A program made the translations under genes and the position numbers. Shown piece after piece: positions 52,326 through 61,132 of a stretch of 64,000 nucleotides of DNA. Below the pieces are notes generated by a model that ran no database searches, was not told the origin of the DNA, and worked only from the letters and a program-made list of their open reading frames with translations. The DNA comes from Lentzea tibetensis (GTDB taxonomy: Bacteria; Actinomycetota; Actinomycetes; Mycobacteriales; Pseudonocardiaceae), in contig NZ_VOBR01000006.1 of NCBI RefSeq assembly GCF_007845675.1, positions 370,198 to 434,197 on the forward strand, in the 5' to 3' direction. Position 1 is the first letter of the stretch. Each line of letters begins with the position of its first letter.

Positions 52326-53255
52326 TCACGCCGCCGGCGACGGCGCCTCGGCGTTCCCGGCCACGCCGTAGCGCCCCGACCTGCCCTCCAGCTGCTCCCG
52401 CAACGCCAGCACGGTCACCACGCGACCGGCCGCGGAGTCGATGTTGTCCACAGTGGACAGGACCGAGGTGGACGCCGTGTCCGCCCGCACCACGCCGATC
52501 GCCCCGGTCCCGCTGGCCGCGCCGTCCGCACCGGCGAGGACGGTGCCGGCGCCGGACCGGTCGAGCTGGGTCGCGAACCGCGCGACGGTGGCGGCGCGGT
52601 CGCCCGCGGCGTCGCCCGTCGCGGAACCACCGGTGAGCACGACCGCGAGCTGCGCGGCCTTCACGCCCTGGGTGGCGCGCACGAACCCGGAGTTCGCGAG
52701 TCCGGCCAGCGCGGAGGCGGCCTCGTCGGCTGAGGCCTGGGGCTGGTTGTCCTTGTTGAGCAGCAGCAACGTGCCGAGGAGGCCACCAGCGCGCGTGCCG
52801 GGGTCCGACGCGGTCGGCAGCTGGGTTCCGGCGGGCTGGAGGCGGGCGACGAGGTCGCGCAGCTGGTCGGCCTTGTTCGGGTCGGTGAACGCGTCGGTGA
52901 GCTGGAGCTCGCCGGTGACGGTCGCGCCCGCGGCCTTGAGCAGCTGGGTCAGCGCGTCGCGGTCGGTGGGCCGCGCGTCGGCCGTCGTGACGATGACGAC
53001 CGTGCGGTCGGTGAGCCGGTCCTTCACCGCGAGCGGACCGACGGAGCCCGCGAACCGGTCAGCCTCGGCGAGCTTCGCGTTCAGCGCGTTGCGCTCGGTC
53101 TGCAGGTCGGACACCTGCTGGCCCAGCGTGTTCTTCTCGTTCGACAGTCCGGAGAGGAGCCTGCCGCTGATGGCGGTCGACCCCAGCACCACGCCCACGG
53201 CGAGCGCGAGGAACACCGCGGTGATCGAGACGATGTGGTAGCGCAGCGAGATCAC
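52326..53255 (-). CDS. SteB-like copper-transporter-family membrane protein
   Basis: A 309-residue protein of the MctB/'copper transporter' family (DUF3186). It starts I-S-L-R-Y-H-I-V-S-I-T-A-V-F-L-A-L-A-V-G-V-V, an N-terminal membrane anchor, followed by a coiled-coil (K-N-T-L-G-Q-Q-V-S-D-L-Q-T-E-R) and an extracellular Ala/Gly/Thr-rich domain. Next to SteA it corresponds to the corynebacterial SteB partner, which acts in cell separation; the Mycobacterium homologue is linked to copper. GTG at 53255 overlaps steA by 4 nt. Confidence 0.88.
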   Translation of the reverse strand: MISLRYHIVSITAVFLALAVGVVLGSTAISGRLLSGLSNEKNTLGQQVSDLQTERNALNAKLAEADRFAGSVGPLAVKDRLTDRTVVIVTTADARPTDRDALTQLLKAAGATVTGELQLTDAFTDPNKADQLRDLVARLQPAGTQLPTASDPGTRAGGLLGTLLLLNKDNQPQASADEAASALAGLANSGFVRATQGVKAAQLAVVLTGGSATGDAAGDRAATVARFATQLDRSGAGTVLAGADGAASGTGAIGVVRADTASTSVLSTVDNIDSAAGRVVTVLALREQLEGRSGRYGVAGNAEAPSPAA

Positions 53256-54436
53256 GAGAAAAGCCCCCTGAACCAGTCGGCGACGGATTTCCACGCGTCG
53301 ACGGCGATGTCGACGTAGGCCTGACCGACCCCGGACACCGCGAGCGCCGACACCATGGCGATGACGGCGGCGAGCACCAGGAGGACGATCACGCCGAGTG
53401 AGACCCGGCTGCGGTGCAGCGTGGCGACGGCTTCGCCGTCCACCAGCTTGCTGCCCAGCTTCAACCGGGTCAGGAAGGTCGAGGGGTTGGAGCCGGAGTG
53501 GCCCCGGTCGAGGAACTCGCGCAGCGTCGCGCGCAGCCCCACCGTGACGACCAGGGACGCGCCGTGCGCCTCGGCGAGCAGCAGCGCCAGGTCCTCGGCG
53601 TTGCCGGACGCGGGGAACGTGACCGCGCCGATGCCCAGGTCCTGGATGCGCTGGAGACCGGGCGCGTGCCCGTCGGTCTGCGCGGGCACCACGACCTCGG
53701 ACGCGGCCTTCAGCGACGCGGTGCCGATGCCGTCGGGGTCGCCGACGATGATGTCCGGCTTGAACCCGGCGTCGTGCAACGTGTCCGCGCCGGTCTCGAC
53801 GCCGATCAGCACGGGCCGGTACTCGCGGATGTACTTGCGGAGCTTGCGCAGCTCCTCGGCGTGCGACGGGCCGCCCGCGACGACCAGCACCTGCCGGTCG
53901 CGGATCGGCACGTACACCTCCGGCACGCCGACGCCGTCGAGTATCAGCGTGCGTTCGCGGCGCAGGAACTCGATGGTGTTGGCGGAAAACGCCTCCAGCT
54001 GCGCCGACATCCCGGCCTTCGCCTCGATCATGGCGTCCGCGATGGACTCGGCGTTCTGCTCGACGCCCTTCGCGAGCTCGCGTTCGCCCGCGTAGACGAC
54101 GCCCTCGTGCAGCCGGAGCTTCGTGCCCTCCTTGATCTCCCGCAGCGCGGTGGCACCGACCTGGTCGATGAGCGGGATGCCCGCCTCGATCAGCAGCTCG
54201 GGCCCCAGGTTCGGGAACCGGCCGGAGATCGACGGCGACGCGTTCACCACCCCGACGACCTCGGCGGCGACCAGCGCTTCCGCGGTCCGGCGGTCGAGGT
54301 CGACCAGGTCGAACACCGCCACGTCTCCGGGGCTGACCCTCCGGATCAGGTCACTCGCCTTCCGGTCCACCCGCGCCACGCCGGTGACCCCTGGCAGTTC
54401 GGTGTTCGAGCGGCTGAGCAACCCGGAGAGCTTCAT
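53252..54436 (-). CDS. steA: Cytokinetic ring protein SteA-like
   Basis: A 394-residue protein with a thiamine-pyrophosphokinase-like catalytic core (V-V-A-G-G-P-S-H-A-E-E-L and I-I-V-G-D-P-D-G-I-G) and one C-terminal transmembrane segment near residue 355. In corynebacteria SteA localises to the septal ring with SteB and affects peptidoglycan hydrolysis. The ATG at 54436 starts M-K-L-S-G-L-L as in the family. Forms a pair with the downstream SteB-like gene. Confidence 0.88.
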   Translation of the reverse strand: MKLSGLLSRSNTELPGVTGVARVDRKASDLIRRVSPGDVAVFDLVDLDRRTAEALVAAEVVGVVNASPSISGRFPNLGPELLIEAGIPLIDQVGATALREIKEGTKLRLHEGVVYAGERELAKGVEQNAESIADAMIEAKAGMSAQLEAFSANTIEFLRRERTLILDGVGVPEVYVPIRDRQVLVVAGGPSHAEELRKLRKYIREYRPVLIGVETGADTLHDAGFKPDIIVGDPDGIGTASLKAASEVVVPAQTDGHAPGLQRIQDLGIGAVTFPASGNAEDLALLLAEAHGASLVVTVGLRATLREFLDRGHSGSNPSTFLTRLKLGSKLVDGEAVATLHRSRVSLGVIVLLVLAAVIAMVSALAVSGVGQAYVDIAVDAWKSVADWFRGLFS

Positions 54437-54491
54437 GCGTCCGATGGTGACTCACGGTGCAGGTGTGGCCGGTGAGGCACGCCGAGCGCGT

Positions 54492-54950
54492 TCAGTCCCA
54501 GGTCGGGTGAAGAACCGTCCCCGCGACGGCCACGACCACGGCCGCGAGCAGGAACCAGATGCCGTCGCCGTACCCGGCGCGCAACGCGGGGTCGACCAGC
54601 AGGTTGCCGTCGCGGGAGAACGCGATCGCGTTCTCCAGGTACACGAGCAGCATCGCGACCACGCCCGCGAGCATCGCGGTGCCGGCGAGCGCGAGCTTCT
54701 TGCCCTTCTTCGGCCATGCGAGCGCGACGACCAGCAGCAGGGCCGCGGCCACGATGGACGCGCCGAACAGCGGGCTGTGCGGGTCGTCCGGGCCGCCGAA
54801 GTTCGTGCGCCACGCGGTGGTGAAGAACTCGCTGCGCGGCTGGTCGAGGCCGAACTGGATGCTCAGGTAGGACAGCGTCCTCGTCGTGCCCCACAACGCC
54901 AGTGCGACCGCCGCCACGAGCGCGACCACGGCCTGAACGCGCCTGCTCAC
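54492..54950 (-). CDS. Small membrane protein, paralogue group member 1
   Basis: A 152-residue protein with about four hydrophobic segments. It starts with GTG at 54950 (S-R-R-V-Q-A-V-V-A-L-V-A) and overlaps its neighbour by 4 nt. The pattern of a short N-terminal helix, an aromatic outer loop (S-E-F-F-T-T-A-W-R-T-N-F) and three further helices is shared with the next three genes. No family name is known to me. Confidence 0.72.
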   Translation of the reverse strand: MSRRVQAVVALVAAVALALWGTTRTLSYLSIQFGLDQPRSEFFTTAWRTNFGGPDDPHSPLFGASIVAAALLLVVALAWPKKGKKLALAGTAMLAGVVAMLLVYLENAIAFSRDGNLLVDPALRAGYGDGIWFLLAAVVVAVAGTVLHPTWD

Positions 54951-55402
54951 GCCGCCTCCCGCTGCAACCCGACCGCACCCGCCGTCGCAACGACCGTCGC
55001 CACGACCAGCAGCACCAGCCCGATGCCGAAGTCGAACGACGCACCCTTCTGGCCGACCGCGTGCCCGCGCTCGGACATCACCAGCGCCACCAGCACACCC
55101 AGCGCACCGACCTGGGCCAGCGCGCCGCCGAGCGCGGCGTACCGGGCCACCTCGGGCCGCCACGCGAGCGCGGCGATCGCCAGCGCGGCGATGACCGCGG
55201 TGACGGTCAGCGGGATCCCGTACGTCGGGGACAGTTCGCCCGCGGGCCAGTCGCCCGGCTTGTTGATGATCGTGGTGCCCCACGCGCGGACGACGACCTC
55301 GACACCACCGGTGTAGGACGACGAGTACAGCGGCAGCACCTGCGCCACCGCGGTGAGCACGACGCCGACGGCCAGCAGCGCGGCCGCCGTGGCGCGCCCC
55401 AT
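54947..55402 (-). CDS. Small membrane protein, paralogue group member 2
   Basis: A 151-residue protein with four hydrophobic segments and an extracellular loop between the first and second (S-S-Y-T-G-G-V-E-V-V-V-R-A-W-G). The fourth segment continues into a short Q-R-E-A-A tail. The ATG at 55402 overlaps the upstream stop by one base, the downstream start by four. It belongs to the four-gene membrane cluster. Confidence 0.72.
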   Translation of the reverse strand: MGRATAAALLAVGVVLTAVAQVLPLYSSSYTGGVEVVVRAWGTTIINKPGDWPAGELSPTYGIPLTVTAVIAALAIAALAWRPEVARYAALGGALAQVGALGVLVALVMSERGHAVGQKGASFDFGIGLVLLVVATVVATAGAVGLQREAA

Positions 55403-55983
55403 CACGCGTTCTCCTGCATCGGGACACCGTACGGCGGGGTGTCCATCTCGTCGGAGTCGTCGAACTGGTGGATCACCACCGCTCCCTCGGTGGCGGCGGG
55501 TTCGGCGGCGCGCTTGCGCCGCAGCGTGAACACGAGCCCGACCACGGCGACGACCACGCCCGCGATCATGACCGTCAGTCCGCCGCCCGCCTCGGCGGTG
55601 GGCCCGAAGTCCATGCCCGGTTCCTGCGCCTGGACCCCGCTGCCCATCGACAGGTACGCCTCCGCGGCCGACCACACACCCGCGGCCATCCCGGCGACAC
55701 CGCCGACGGCGAGCAGACGGCCGGCTTCCCGTCCACGCAGCAACAAGACCACGCCGACGACGGCAGCCACGGCGGCGGCCGAGATCGGCAGCCCGAAGCG
55801 GGGCGGGTACGCCTCCTGGGGCGGCCCCGACGCGGGCTGCAGGTACTCCCACGAGCTCATCGAGTGCACCTCGGAGGCTCCGGGGAACGAGAACTTGAGC
55901 ACGTACAGCTCGAGGAACGTCCCGATCACCGCGACCACGGCACCGACGACCAGCAGCACCGGCCCGAGCCGCACCCGGATCAC
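55402..55983 (-). CDS. Small membrane protein, paralogue group member 3
   Basis: A 193-residue protein with four hydrophobic segments and the cytoplasmic C-terminal tail V-V-I-H-Q-F-D-D-S-D-E-M-D-T-P-P-Y-G-V-P. The same DTPPYGxP motif ends the next gene's product. R-F-G-L-P-I before the second segment is also common to both. GTG at 55983 overlaps the following gene's stop. Function unknown. Confidence 0.75.
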   Translation of the reverse strand: MIRVRLGPVLLVVGAVVAVIGTFLELYVLKFSFPGASEVHSMSSWEYLQPASGPPQEAYPPRFGLPISAAAVAAVVGVVLLLRGREAGRLLAVGGVAGMAAGVWSAAEAYLSMGSGVQAQEPGMDFGPTAEAGGGLTVMIAGVVVAVVGLVFTLRRKRAAEPAATEGAVVIHQFDDSDEMDTPPYGVPMQENA

Positions 55984-56573
55984 TTGGGTTCCTCGACCAC
56001 GACCGGGAAGCCGTAGGGCGGCGTGTCCTCGTCGCTGCCCTCGTCCTCGATCTGGTGGATGACGACGTCGTCCGCGGGCGGCTCGGGTTTCGGCTGCCGC
56101 GGCGGGTACTCCTGGATCGCGGCCGCGCCGACCAGTGCGAGCCCGGTCGCCACGATCAGCGCCAGCAGCCCGTCGCCGGTGTGCAGCTGGACCGGCGAGT
56201 CGGGCTGCAGCTGGAACGCGAACTCGGCGACCTTCGAGTCGTGGTACTCCTGCGCGGTCCACGCGGCGCCGAACAGCAGGCCGGCACCGATCAGCGCCCC
56301 GTACCTGGCGAGCGGCAGGCGGGTGCTGAGCAGCCCGCCGAGTGCGAGCAGCACAGCACCGGCGAGTATCGGCAGGCCGAACCTCGGCGGCGGCGTGGTG
56401 CGGCCGCCGGGGAAGTCGTTGCGCGACACCGTCCACGCGTCTTCCTCGAACCGCAGCGGTGAGCCCTGGCCGACGTCGATCTCGATGTAGCGGAACGTCA
56501 GGAATGTCGCGGCCACGCCGAGCGCGGCCGCGAGCACCACCAGCACCGCCCCCAGTGCCCGGCGCGTGGTCAC
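55980..56573 (-). CDS. Small membrane protein, paralogue group member 4
   Basis: A 197-residue protein of the same design: four hydrophobic segments, R-F-G-L-P-I-L-A-G before the second, and a tail with V-V-I-H-Q-I-E-D-E-G-S-D-E-D-T-P-P-Y-G-F-P. Start GTG at 56573. It lies 26 nt after recN and is first in the four-gene cluster, which is inserted between recN and steA as compared with mycobacteria. Confidence 0.75.
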   Translation of the reverse strand: MTTRRALGAVLVVLAAALGVAATFLTFRYIEIDVGQGSPLRFEEDAWTVSRNDFPGGRTTPPPRFGLPILAGAVLLALGGLLSTRLPLARYGALIGAGLLFGAAWTAQEYHDSKVAEFAFQLQPDSPVQLHTGDGLLALIVATGLALVGAAAIQEYPPRQPKPEPPADDVVIHQIEDEGSDEDTPPYGFPVVVEEPK

Positions 56574-56599
56574 GTTCGCACTTCCTTCCAGCCTGTTGC

Positions 56600-58387
56600 T
56601 CAGGCGCCCTTCTTGCGGCTCTTGCGCCGCACGACGGGTGCCGCGTCCTTGTCCGCCTTGGCGGCGGCCAGCAGTTCCTCGGCGTGGGCCCGGCCGGTGT
56701 CGGTCGAGTCCATCCCCGCCAGCATGCGCGCGAGTTCGACGACCCGCTGGGATTCGTCCAGCCTGCGCACCGCGCTGCTCGTGAACGTCCCGTTCGCGCT
56801 CTTGTCGACGACGAGGTGCCGGTCCGCGAACGCGGCGACCTGCGGGAGGTGCGTCACGACGATGACCTGGTGGCTGCGCGCCAGCCTGGCGAGCCTGCGC
56901 CCGACCTCGACGGCCGCACGGCCGCCGACACCGGCATCGACCTCGTCGAACACGAGCGTGGGCACCGGGTCCGAGTGCGACAGCACGACCTCCAGCGCCA
57001 GCATGACCCTGGAGAGCTCACCGCCGGACGCGCCCTTGTGCACCGGCAGCGCGGGCGCGCCGGGGTGCGAGATGAGCCGCAGCTCCACGTCGTCGACGCC
57101 GGACGCACCAGCGTGCAGCCGCAGCTTGCCGACGGCGAGCGCCTGCGCGTCGTTGGCCTCGGCGTGGCGTGGCCGGACGACGACCTCGACCGTCGCGTGC
57201 GGCATGGCGAGCCCGTCGAGCTCCTCGGTGACGGCCTTGCCCAGCTCCTCGGCCGCGGACGTGCGCGCGTCGGTGACCTGCTGCGCGAAGATCGCCAGCT
57301 CGAGCGCCAGCGCGTCCCGCCGTTCGGCCAGCGCGGTCAGCGCCTCCTCGGACGTGTCGAGCCCGTCGAGCCGCTGCTTGGCCTGGTCGGCCCACTCGAT
57401 GACGCCGTCGACGTCCGCCGCGTACTTGCGGGTGAGCGCCTTCAGCTCGGCCTGCCGCTGGAGCACCTGCTCGAGGCGGCCGGGGTCGGCGTCGAGGTGC
57501 TCGAGGTAGGTGCTGATCTCCGCGCCCACGTCGGCGAGCAACGTGGCCGCTTCGACGAGCCGCGGTTCCATCTCGCGCAGCTTCGGGTCCTCCGAGACGG
57601 ACAGCCTGCGGCGCGCCTCGCTGATCAGCCCCAGCGCGCCGGGGTTGTCCGGGTCGCCGTCGACGGCGCCGCTGACCGCGTAGTGCACGCCCTGCGCGGT
57701 TTCACGCAGCTGGTCGGCGTCCGCGAGGCGGCGCGCCTCGTCGTGCAGCTCGGTGTCCTCGCCCGGCTTCGGGTCAACGGCCCCGATCTCGCCGAGGCCG
57801 TGCCGCAGCAGATCGGCCTCGCGGGCCAGCTCGCGGGAGCGTTCGGTGCGCTCGGTCAGCTCGGCGGCGACGCGCAGCCACTCCTCACGCAGCCGCTGGT
57901 ACTCGCCGAGCGGCCCGGTGACGTCGTCGCCCGCGAAGCGGTCGAGCAGCGCGCGCTGCTCGGTGGGCCGCATCAGGCGCAGCTGGTCGTTCTGCCCGTG
58001 CACGGCGAGAAGCTGTTCGGACAGCTCGGAGAGCACGCCGACCGGGACGGAGCGGCCACCGAGGTGGGCGCGCGAACGGCCGTCCGCACCGACGGTGCGC
58101 ACGGCGATCACCGTGCCGTCGTCGTCCGGCTCACCGCCGACCTCGTCGGCCACCTTCGCGGCCGGGCTACCGGCCGGGGCGTGAAATCTTCCCTCCACCA
58201 CTGCTTTGTCGGCGCCGGTTCGAACTCTGGACGCCTCGGCACGACCTCCGCCGAGCAGGTGCAGCCCGGTCACGACCATGGTCTTGCCCGCCCCCGTCTC
58301 ACCGGTGACAACGGTGAATCCGGGGTCGAGCTCGAGCGTCGCCTCGTCGATCACGCCAAGGCCATTGATGCGCATCTCGGCCAGCAC
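56600..58387 (-). CDS. recN: DNA repair protein RecN
   Basis: A 595-residue SMC-like ATPase. N-terminal Walker A T-G-E-T-G-A-G-K-T near residue 35, a central coiled-coil (roughly 160-360) and a C-terminal signature G-A-S-G-G-E-L-S-R-V-M-L-A-L with Walker B L-V-F-D-E-V-D-A-G-V-G-G. It helps double-strand-break repair. GTG at 58387 (L-A-E-M-R-I-N-G-L-G-V-I) fits the family; an ATG four codons later is possible. Confidence 0.94.
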   Translation of the reverse strand: MLAEMRINGLGVIDEATLELDPGFTVVTGETGAGKTMVVTGLHLLGGGRAEASRVRTGADKAVVEGRFHAPAGSPAAKVADEVGGEPDDDGTVIAVRTVGADGRSRAHLGGRSVPVGVLSELSEQLLAVHGQNDQLRLMRPTEQRALLDRFAGDDVTGPLGEYQRLREEWLRVAAELTERTERSRELAREADLLRHGLGEIGAVDPKPGEDTELHDEARRLADADQLRETAQGVHYAVSGAVDGDPDNPGALGLISEARRRLSVSEDPKLREMEPRLVEAATLLADVGAEISTYLEHLDADPGRLEQVLQRQAELKALTRKYAADVDGVIEWADQAKQRLDGLDTSEEALTALAERRDALALELAIFAQQVTDARTSAAEELGKAVTEELDGLAMPHATVEVVVRPRHAEANDAQALAVGKLRLHAGASGVDDVELRLISHPGAPALPVHKGASGGELSRVMLALEVVLSHSDPVPTLVFDEVDAGVGGRAAVEVGRRLARLARSHQVIVVTHLPQVAAFADRHLVVDKSANGTFTSSAVRRLDESQRVVELARMLAGMDSTDTGRAHAEELLAAAKADKDAAPVVRRKSRKKGA

Positions 58388-58467
58388 AGGGCGAACGATA
58401 CTTGCCTCCCCTGACAGTTCCGCGCGGGTACCGTATCCAGCGAATGCCGCGTGTCCGAGCGGTGAGA

Positions 58468-59358
58468 TCAGCCTGCCGATGGTCCGCGCCATCCCTTCAC
58501 GGGCAACGAGAACTTCTCGACCAGCCGGTCGGTGAACGGTTCCTGGCGCAGCCGCACGACCTTGAGCGGGAACTTGCCCTCGACGACCTCGATGCGCGAC
58601 CCCGGCGGCAGCTCGAACGTGCGCCGCCCGTCCGCGGACAGCACGGCGGGCTGGCTGCTCGGCTCGATCTCGAACGCCACGACGGACTTCGGCGACACCA
58701 CGAGCGGCCGCGCGAACAGCGCGTGCGCGTTGTTCGGCACCACCAGCAGCGCCTGCACGTCCGGCCACACCACCGGTCCGCCCGCGGAGAACGCGTACGC
58801 GGTCGACCCGGTCGGCGTCGCGCACAGCACGCCGTCGCAGCCGAACGCCGAGACAGGCCTGCCGTCGACCTCGACGACCACCTCGAGGATCCGCTCCCGG
58901 ATGCTCTTCTCGACGCTGGCCTCGTTGACGGCCCAGGTCTGCGCGATGACGTCGCCGTTGGCGCGCACCATCACGTCGAGCGTCATGCGCTCCTCGACGT
59001 GGTAGTCCTTCGCCAGCACGTGGGTCACGGCCTCGTGCAGCGCGTCCGAGTCCGCTTCGGCGAGAAACCCGACGCGGCCGAGGTTCACGCCGAGGATGGG
59101 CACACCGGCGGGCAGCGCGAGCTCCGCGCCGCGCAACAGGGTTCCGTCACCGCCCAGCACGAGCACCAGCTCGGTACCGGCGGCCGCCTCGTCGTCCGCG
59201 GGGACGAGCTTCGTGCAGCACGACGGTCCGAGGTCGGACGCCTCCTCGTCGAGCACCCGCACGGTGATGCCACCGACGGCGAGCCTTCCGGCCACCTGCC
59301 GTGCGAGATCGACGTTGCTCTGGTGTCCGGTGTGGACGACCAGCAGGATTTCCCTCAT
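58468..59358 (-). CDS. nadK: NAD kinase
   Basis: A 296-residue NAD kinase (PpnK). GGDGT near residue 69 and the N-E-A-S-V motif are the ATP/NAD site; the T-P-T-G-S-T-A-Y strand is conserved. It makes NADP from NAD. The ATG at 59358 overlaps the tlyA stop by 4 nt (ATGA), the standard actinobacterial order. Confidence 0.94.
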   Translation of the reverse strand: MREILLVVHTGHQSNVDLARQVAGRLAVGGITVRVLDEEASDLGPSCCTKLVPADDEAAAGTELVLVLGGDGTLLRGAELALPAGVPILGVNLGRVGFLAEADSDALHEAVTHVLAKDYHVEERMTLDVMVRANGDVIAQTWAVNEASVEKSIRERILEVVVEVDGRPVSAFGCDGVLCATPTGSTAYAFSAGGPVVWPDVQALLVVPNNAHALFARPLVVSPKSVVAFEIEPSSQPAVLSADGRRTFELPPGSRIEVVEGKFPLKVVRLRQEPFTDRLVEKFSLPVKGWRGPSAG

Positions 59359-60161
59359 TGGGGCCCTTCTGCGACAGCGGTGCGCACCATCTCGGCGACA
59401 GCACCCGGTTCGACCGGGGCGCCGCGCCGGAGCCAGAGGAAGAATTCGACGTTGCCGGACGGGCCGGGCAACGGGCTAGCGACCACGCCGTGCGGCTGCA
59501 GCCCCAGTTCCTGTGCGGCGACGGCCACCTCGGTGACCGCTTCGGCGCGCAGCTCGGGGTCGCGGACGACGCCACCCGAGCCGAGCCGTTCCTTGCCGAC
59601 CTCGAACTGCGGCTTGACCATCGGCAGCAGATCGCCCTCCTCGTCGAGGCACGCGGCCAGTGCGGGAAGCACGAGCCTCAACGAGATAAACGAGAGATCA
59701 GCTACCGCGAGTTCAACTTTTCCGCCGATGTCCTCCGGCGTGAGGGTGCGGACGTTGGTCTTGTCCTTCACCACGACCCGGTCGTCGGTCTGGAGTTTCC
59801 AGTCGAGCAGGCCACGTCCGACGTCCGCCGCCACGACGGTTTTCGCACCGCTGCGCAGCAGGACGTCGGTGAAACCGCCGGTGGACGCGCCCGCGTCGAG
59901 GCACCGCTTGCCGTCGACCGCGATCTGGAACGCTTCGAGCGCGCCGACGAGCTTGTGCGCGCCGCGCGAGGCCCACTTGGGGTCGGCCTGGTCTTCCTTG
60001 ACGACCAGTGCCGTGTCGATCTCGACGGCGGTGGCTGGTTTGGTGGCGACCGTGCCGCGGATCGTCACGCGGCCTTCGGCGACGAGCTGGCTGGCGTGCT
60101 CACGCGACCGCGCCATGCCGCGGCGCACGAGTTCGGCGTCGAGCCGTGCCCTGCGTGGCAT
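59355..60161 (-). CDS. tlyA: TlyA-family rRNA 2'-O-methyltransferase
   Basis: A 268-residue protein: S4 RNA-binding domain (residues 4-60, L-D-A-E-L-V-R-R-G-M-A-R-S-R-E) and an FtsJ-like methyltransferase (C-L-D-A-G-A-S-T-G-G-F-T-D, then K-P-Q-F-E-V-G). TlyA methylates 16S and 23S rRNA cytidines, which in mycobacteria sets capreomycin sensitivity. ATG at 60161. Confidence 0.93.
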   Translation of the reverse strand: MPRRARLDAELVRRGMARSREHASQLVAEGRVTIRGTVATKPATAVEIDTALVVKEDQADPKWASRGAHKLVGALEAFQIAVDGKRCLDAGASTGGFTDVLLRSGAKTVVAADVGRGLLDWKLQTDDRVVVKDKTNVRTLTPEDIGGKVELAVADLSFISLRLVLPALAACLDEEGDLLPMVKPQFEVGKERLGSGGVVRDPELRAEAVTEVAVAAQELGLQPHGVVASPLPGPSGNVEFFLWLRRGAPVEPGAVAEMVRTAVAEGPQ

Positions 60162-60165
60162 CGGG

Positions 60166-60333
60166 TCACACCTTGTCGATGGAGGACAGCGCCTCGGTGA
60201 GCGTCGCGTGCACCGCGTCGAACCGGGCGACGTGCTCGGCGACGTCCACGTGGTCGAGGCCCTCGAGCCGCGACAGCGCGTCCTCGATAGCTTCCGCCGG
60301 GATCGGCGGAGGGCCGGGCAGTGGGAAGTTCAC
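60166..60333 (-). CDS. Small conserved protein between HAD phosphatase and tlyA
   Basis: A 55-residue protein starting V-N-F-P-L-P-G-P-P-P-I-P-A-E-A-I (GTG at 60333), followed by one helical stretch. It corresponds to the short ORF found at this place in other actinobacteria. The longer frame up to 60474 is not used because family similarity begins at the GTG. It sits 4 nt after the HAD gene, before tlyA. Function unknown. Confidence 0.75.
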   Translation of the reverse strand: MNFPLPGPPPIPAEAIEDALSRLEGLDHVDVAEHVARFDAVHATLTEALSSIDKV

Positions 60334-60337
60334 CGGT

Positions 60338-61132
60338 TCACGGTAGCTGATGCAGAACCGACAGGTCTCGGCCGACATACGTGGGCCGCCACTCCTCCGG
60401 CAGCGCCTCCGCGTCCTCGCGGGTCGACACGCCGGTGAGCACGAGCAACGAGTCCATGCCCGCGTTGACCGCACCCGCGATGTCCGTGTCGAGCCGGTCC
60501 CCGACCACCAGCGGCCGGTCCGCGCCGAGCGACTTGGCGGCCTGCTCCAGCAGCGGTGTCGCCGGCTTGCCCGCGACCAGCGGTTCGGTGCCCGTGGCCG
60601 CCTTCAGCGCCGCCACCAGCGCACCGTTGCCGGGCAGCAGCCCGCGCTCGGTGGGCAGCGTGACGTCGACGTTGCAGGCCACCCACAGCGCGCCGTTGTT
60701 GATGGCGACGCAGGCCTCGGCCAGCTCGCGCCAGCCGAGGTCCTGGTTGAGTCCCTGCACGACCGCCTGCGCCTCGTCCGCCGTGTCGACGGGGACGAGC
60801 TTGCGCAGACGGATCTCCTCTTTCAGCGCGTCGGTGCCCAGCACCAGCACCTTGGTCGCGGCGGGGACGCGGTCCGCGACCATCGCCGCGCCCGCCTGCG
60901 CACTGGTGCTGACCTCGGTGATGCTCGTGTTGAACCCGAGCTCGTTGAGGTGGTCCGCGACGGCCTGGGGGCTGCGTGAGGCGTTGTTGGTGACGAAGCG
61001 GATCCCGACGCTCTTCCTGCGTGCCTCGGCGACCGCCTCGACGGCGCCGGGAACCACTTCGCCTCCCCGGTAGACGGTGCCGTCGAGGTCGATCAGCAGC
61101 GCGTCGTACCGGTCCAACAACGTCTGGCTCAC
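60338..61132 (-). CDS. HAD-IIA family phosphatase
   Basis: A 264-residue NagD/Rv1692-type HAD hydrolase. Motif I D-L-D-G-T-V-Y-R, motif II T-N-N-A-S, motif III lysine in A-G-K-P-A-T-P-L, and G-D-R-L-D-T-D-I-A-G for motif IV. The mycobacterial homologue acts on glycerol phosphate; other small phosphates are possible. GTG at 61132 overlaps the repetitive protein's stop by 4 nt. Confidence 0.92.
   Translation of the reverse strand: MSQTLLDRYDALLIDLDGTVYRGGEVVPGAVEAVAEARRKSVGIRFVTNNASRSPQAVADHLNELGFNTSITEVSTSAQAGAAMVADRVPAATKVLVLGTDALKEEIRLRKLVPVDTADEAQAVVQGLNQDLGWRELAEACVAINNGALWVACNVDVTLPTERGLLPGNGALVAALKAATGTEPLVAGKPATPLLEQAAKSLGADRPLVVGDRLDTDIAGAVNAGMDSLLVLTGVSTREDAEALPEEWRPTYVGRDLSVLHQLP

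Noticed and set aside
51585-52636. Possible transposase remnant in the pyrG-steB gap.
   Set aside because: None of the six frames shows a transposase motif; only short repeats are visible.
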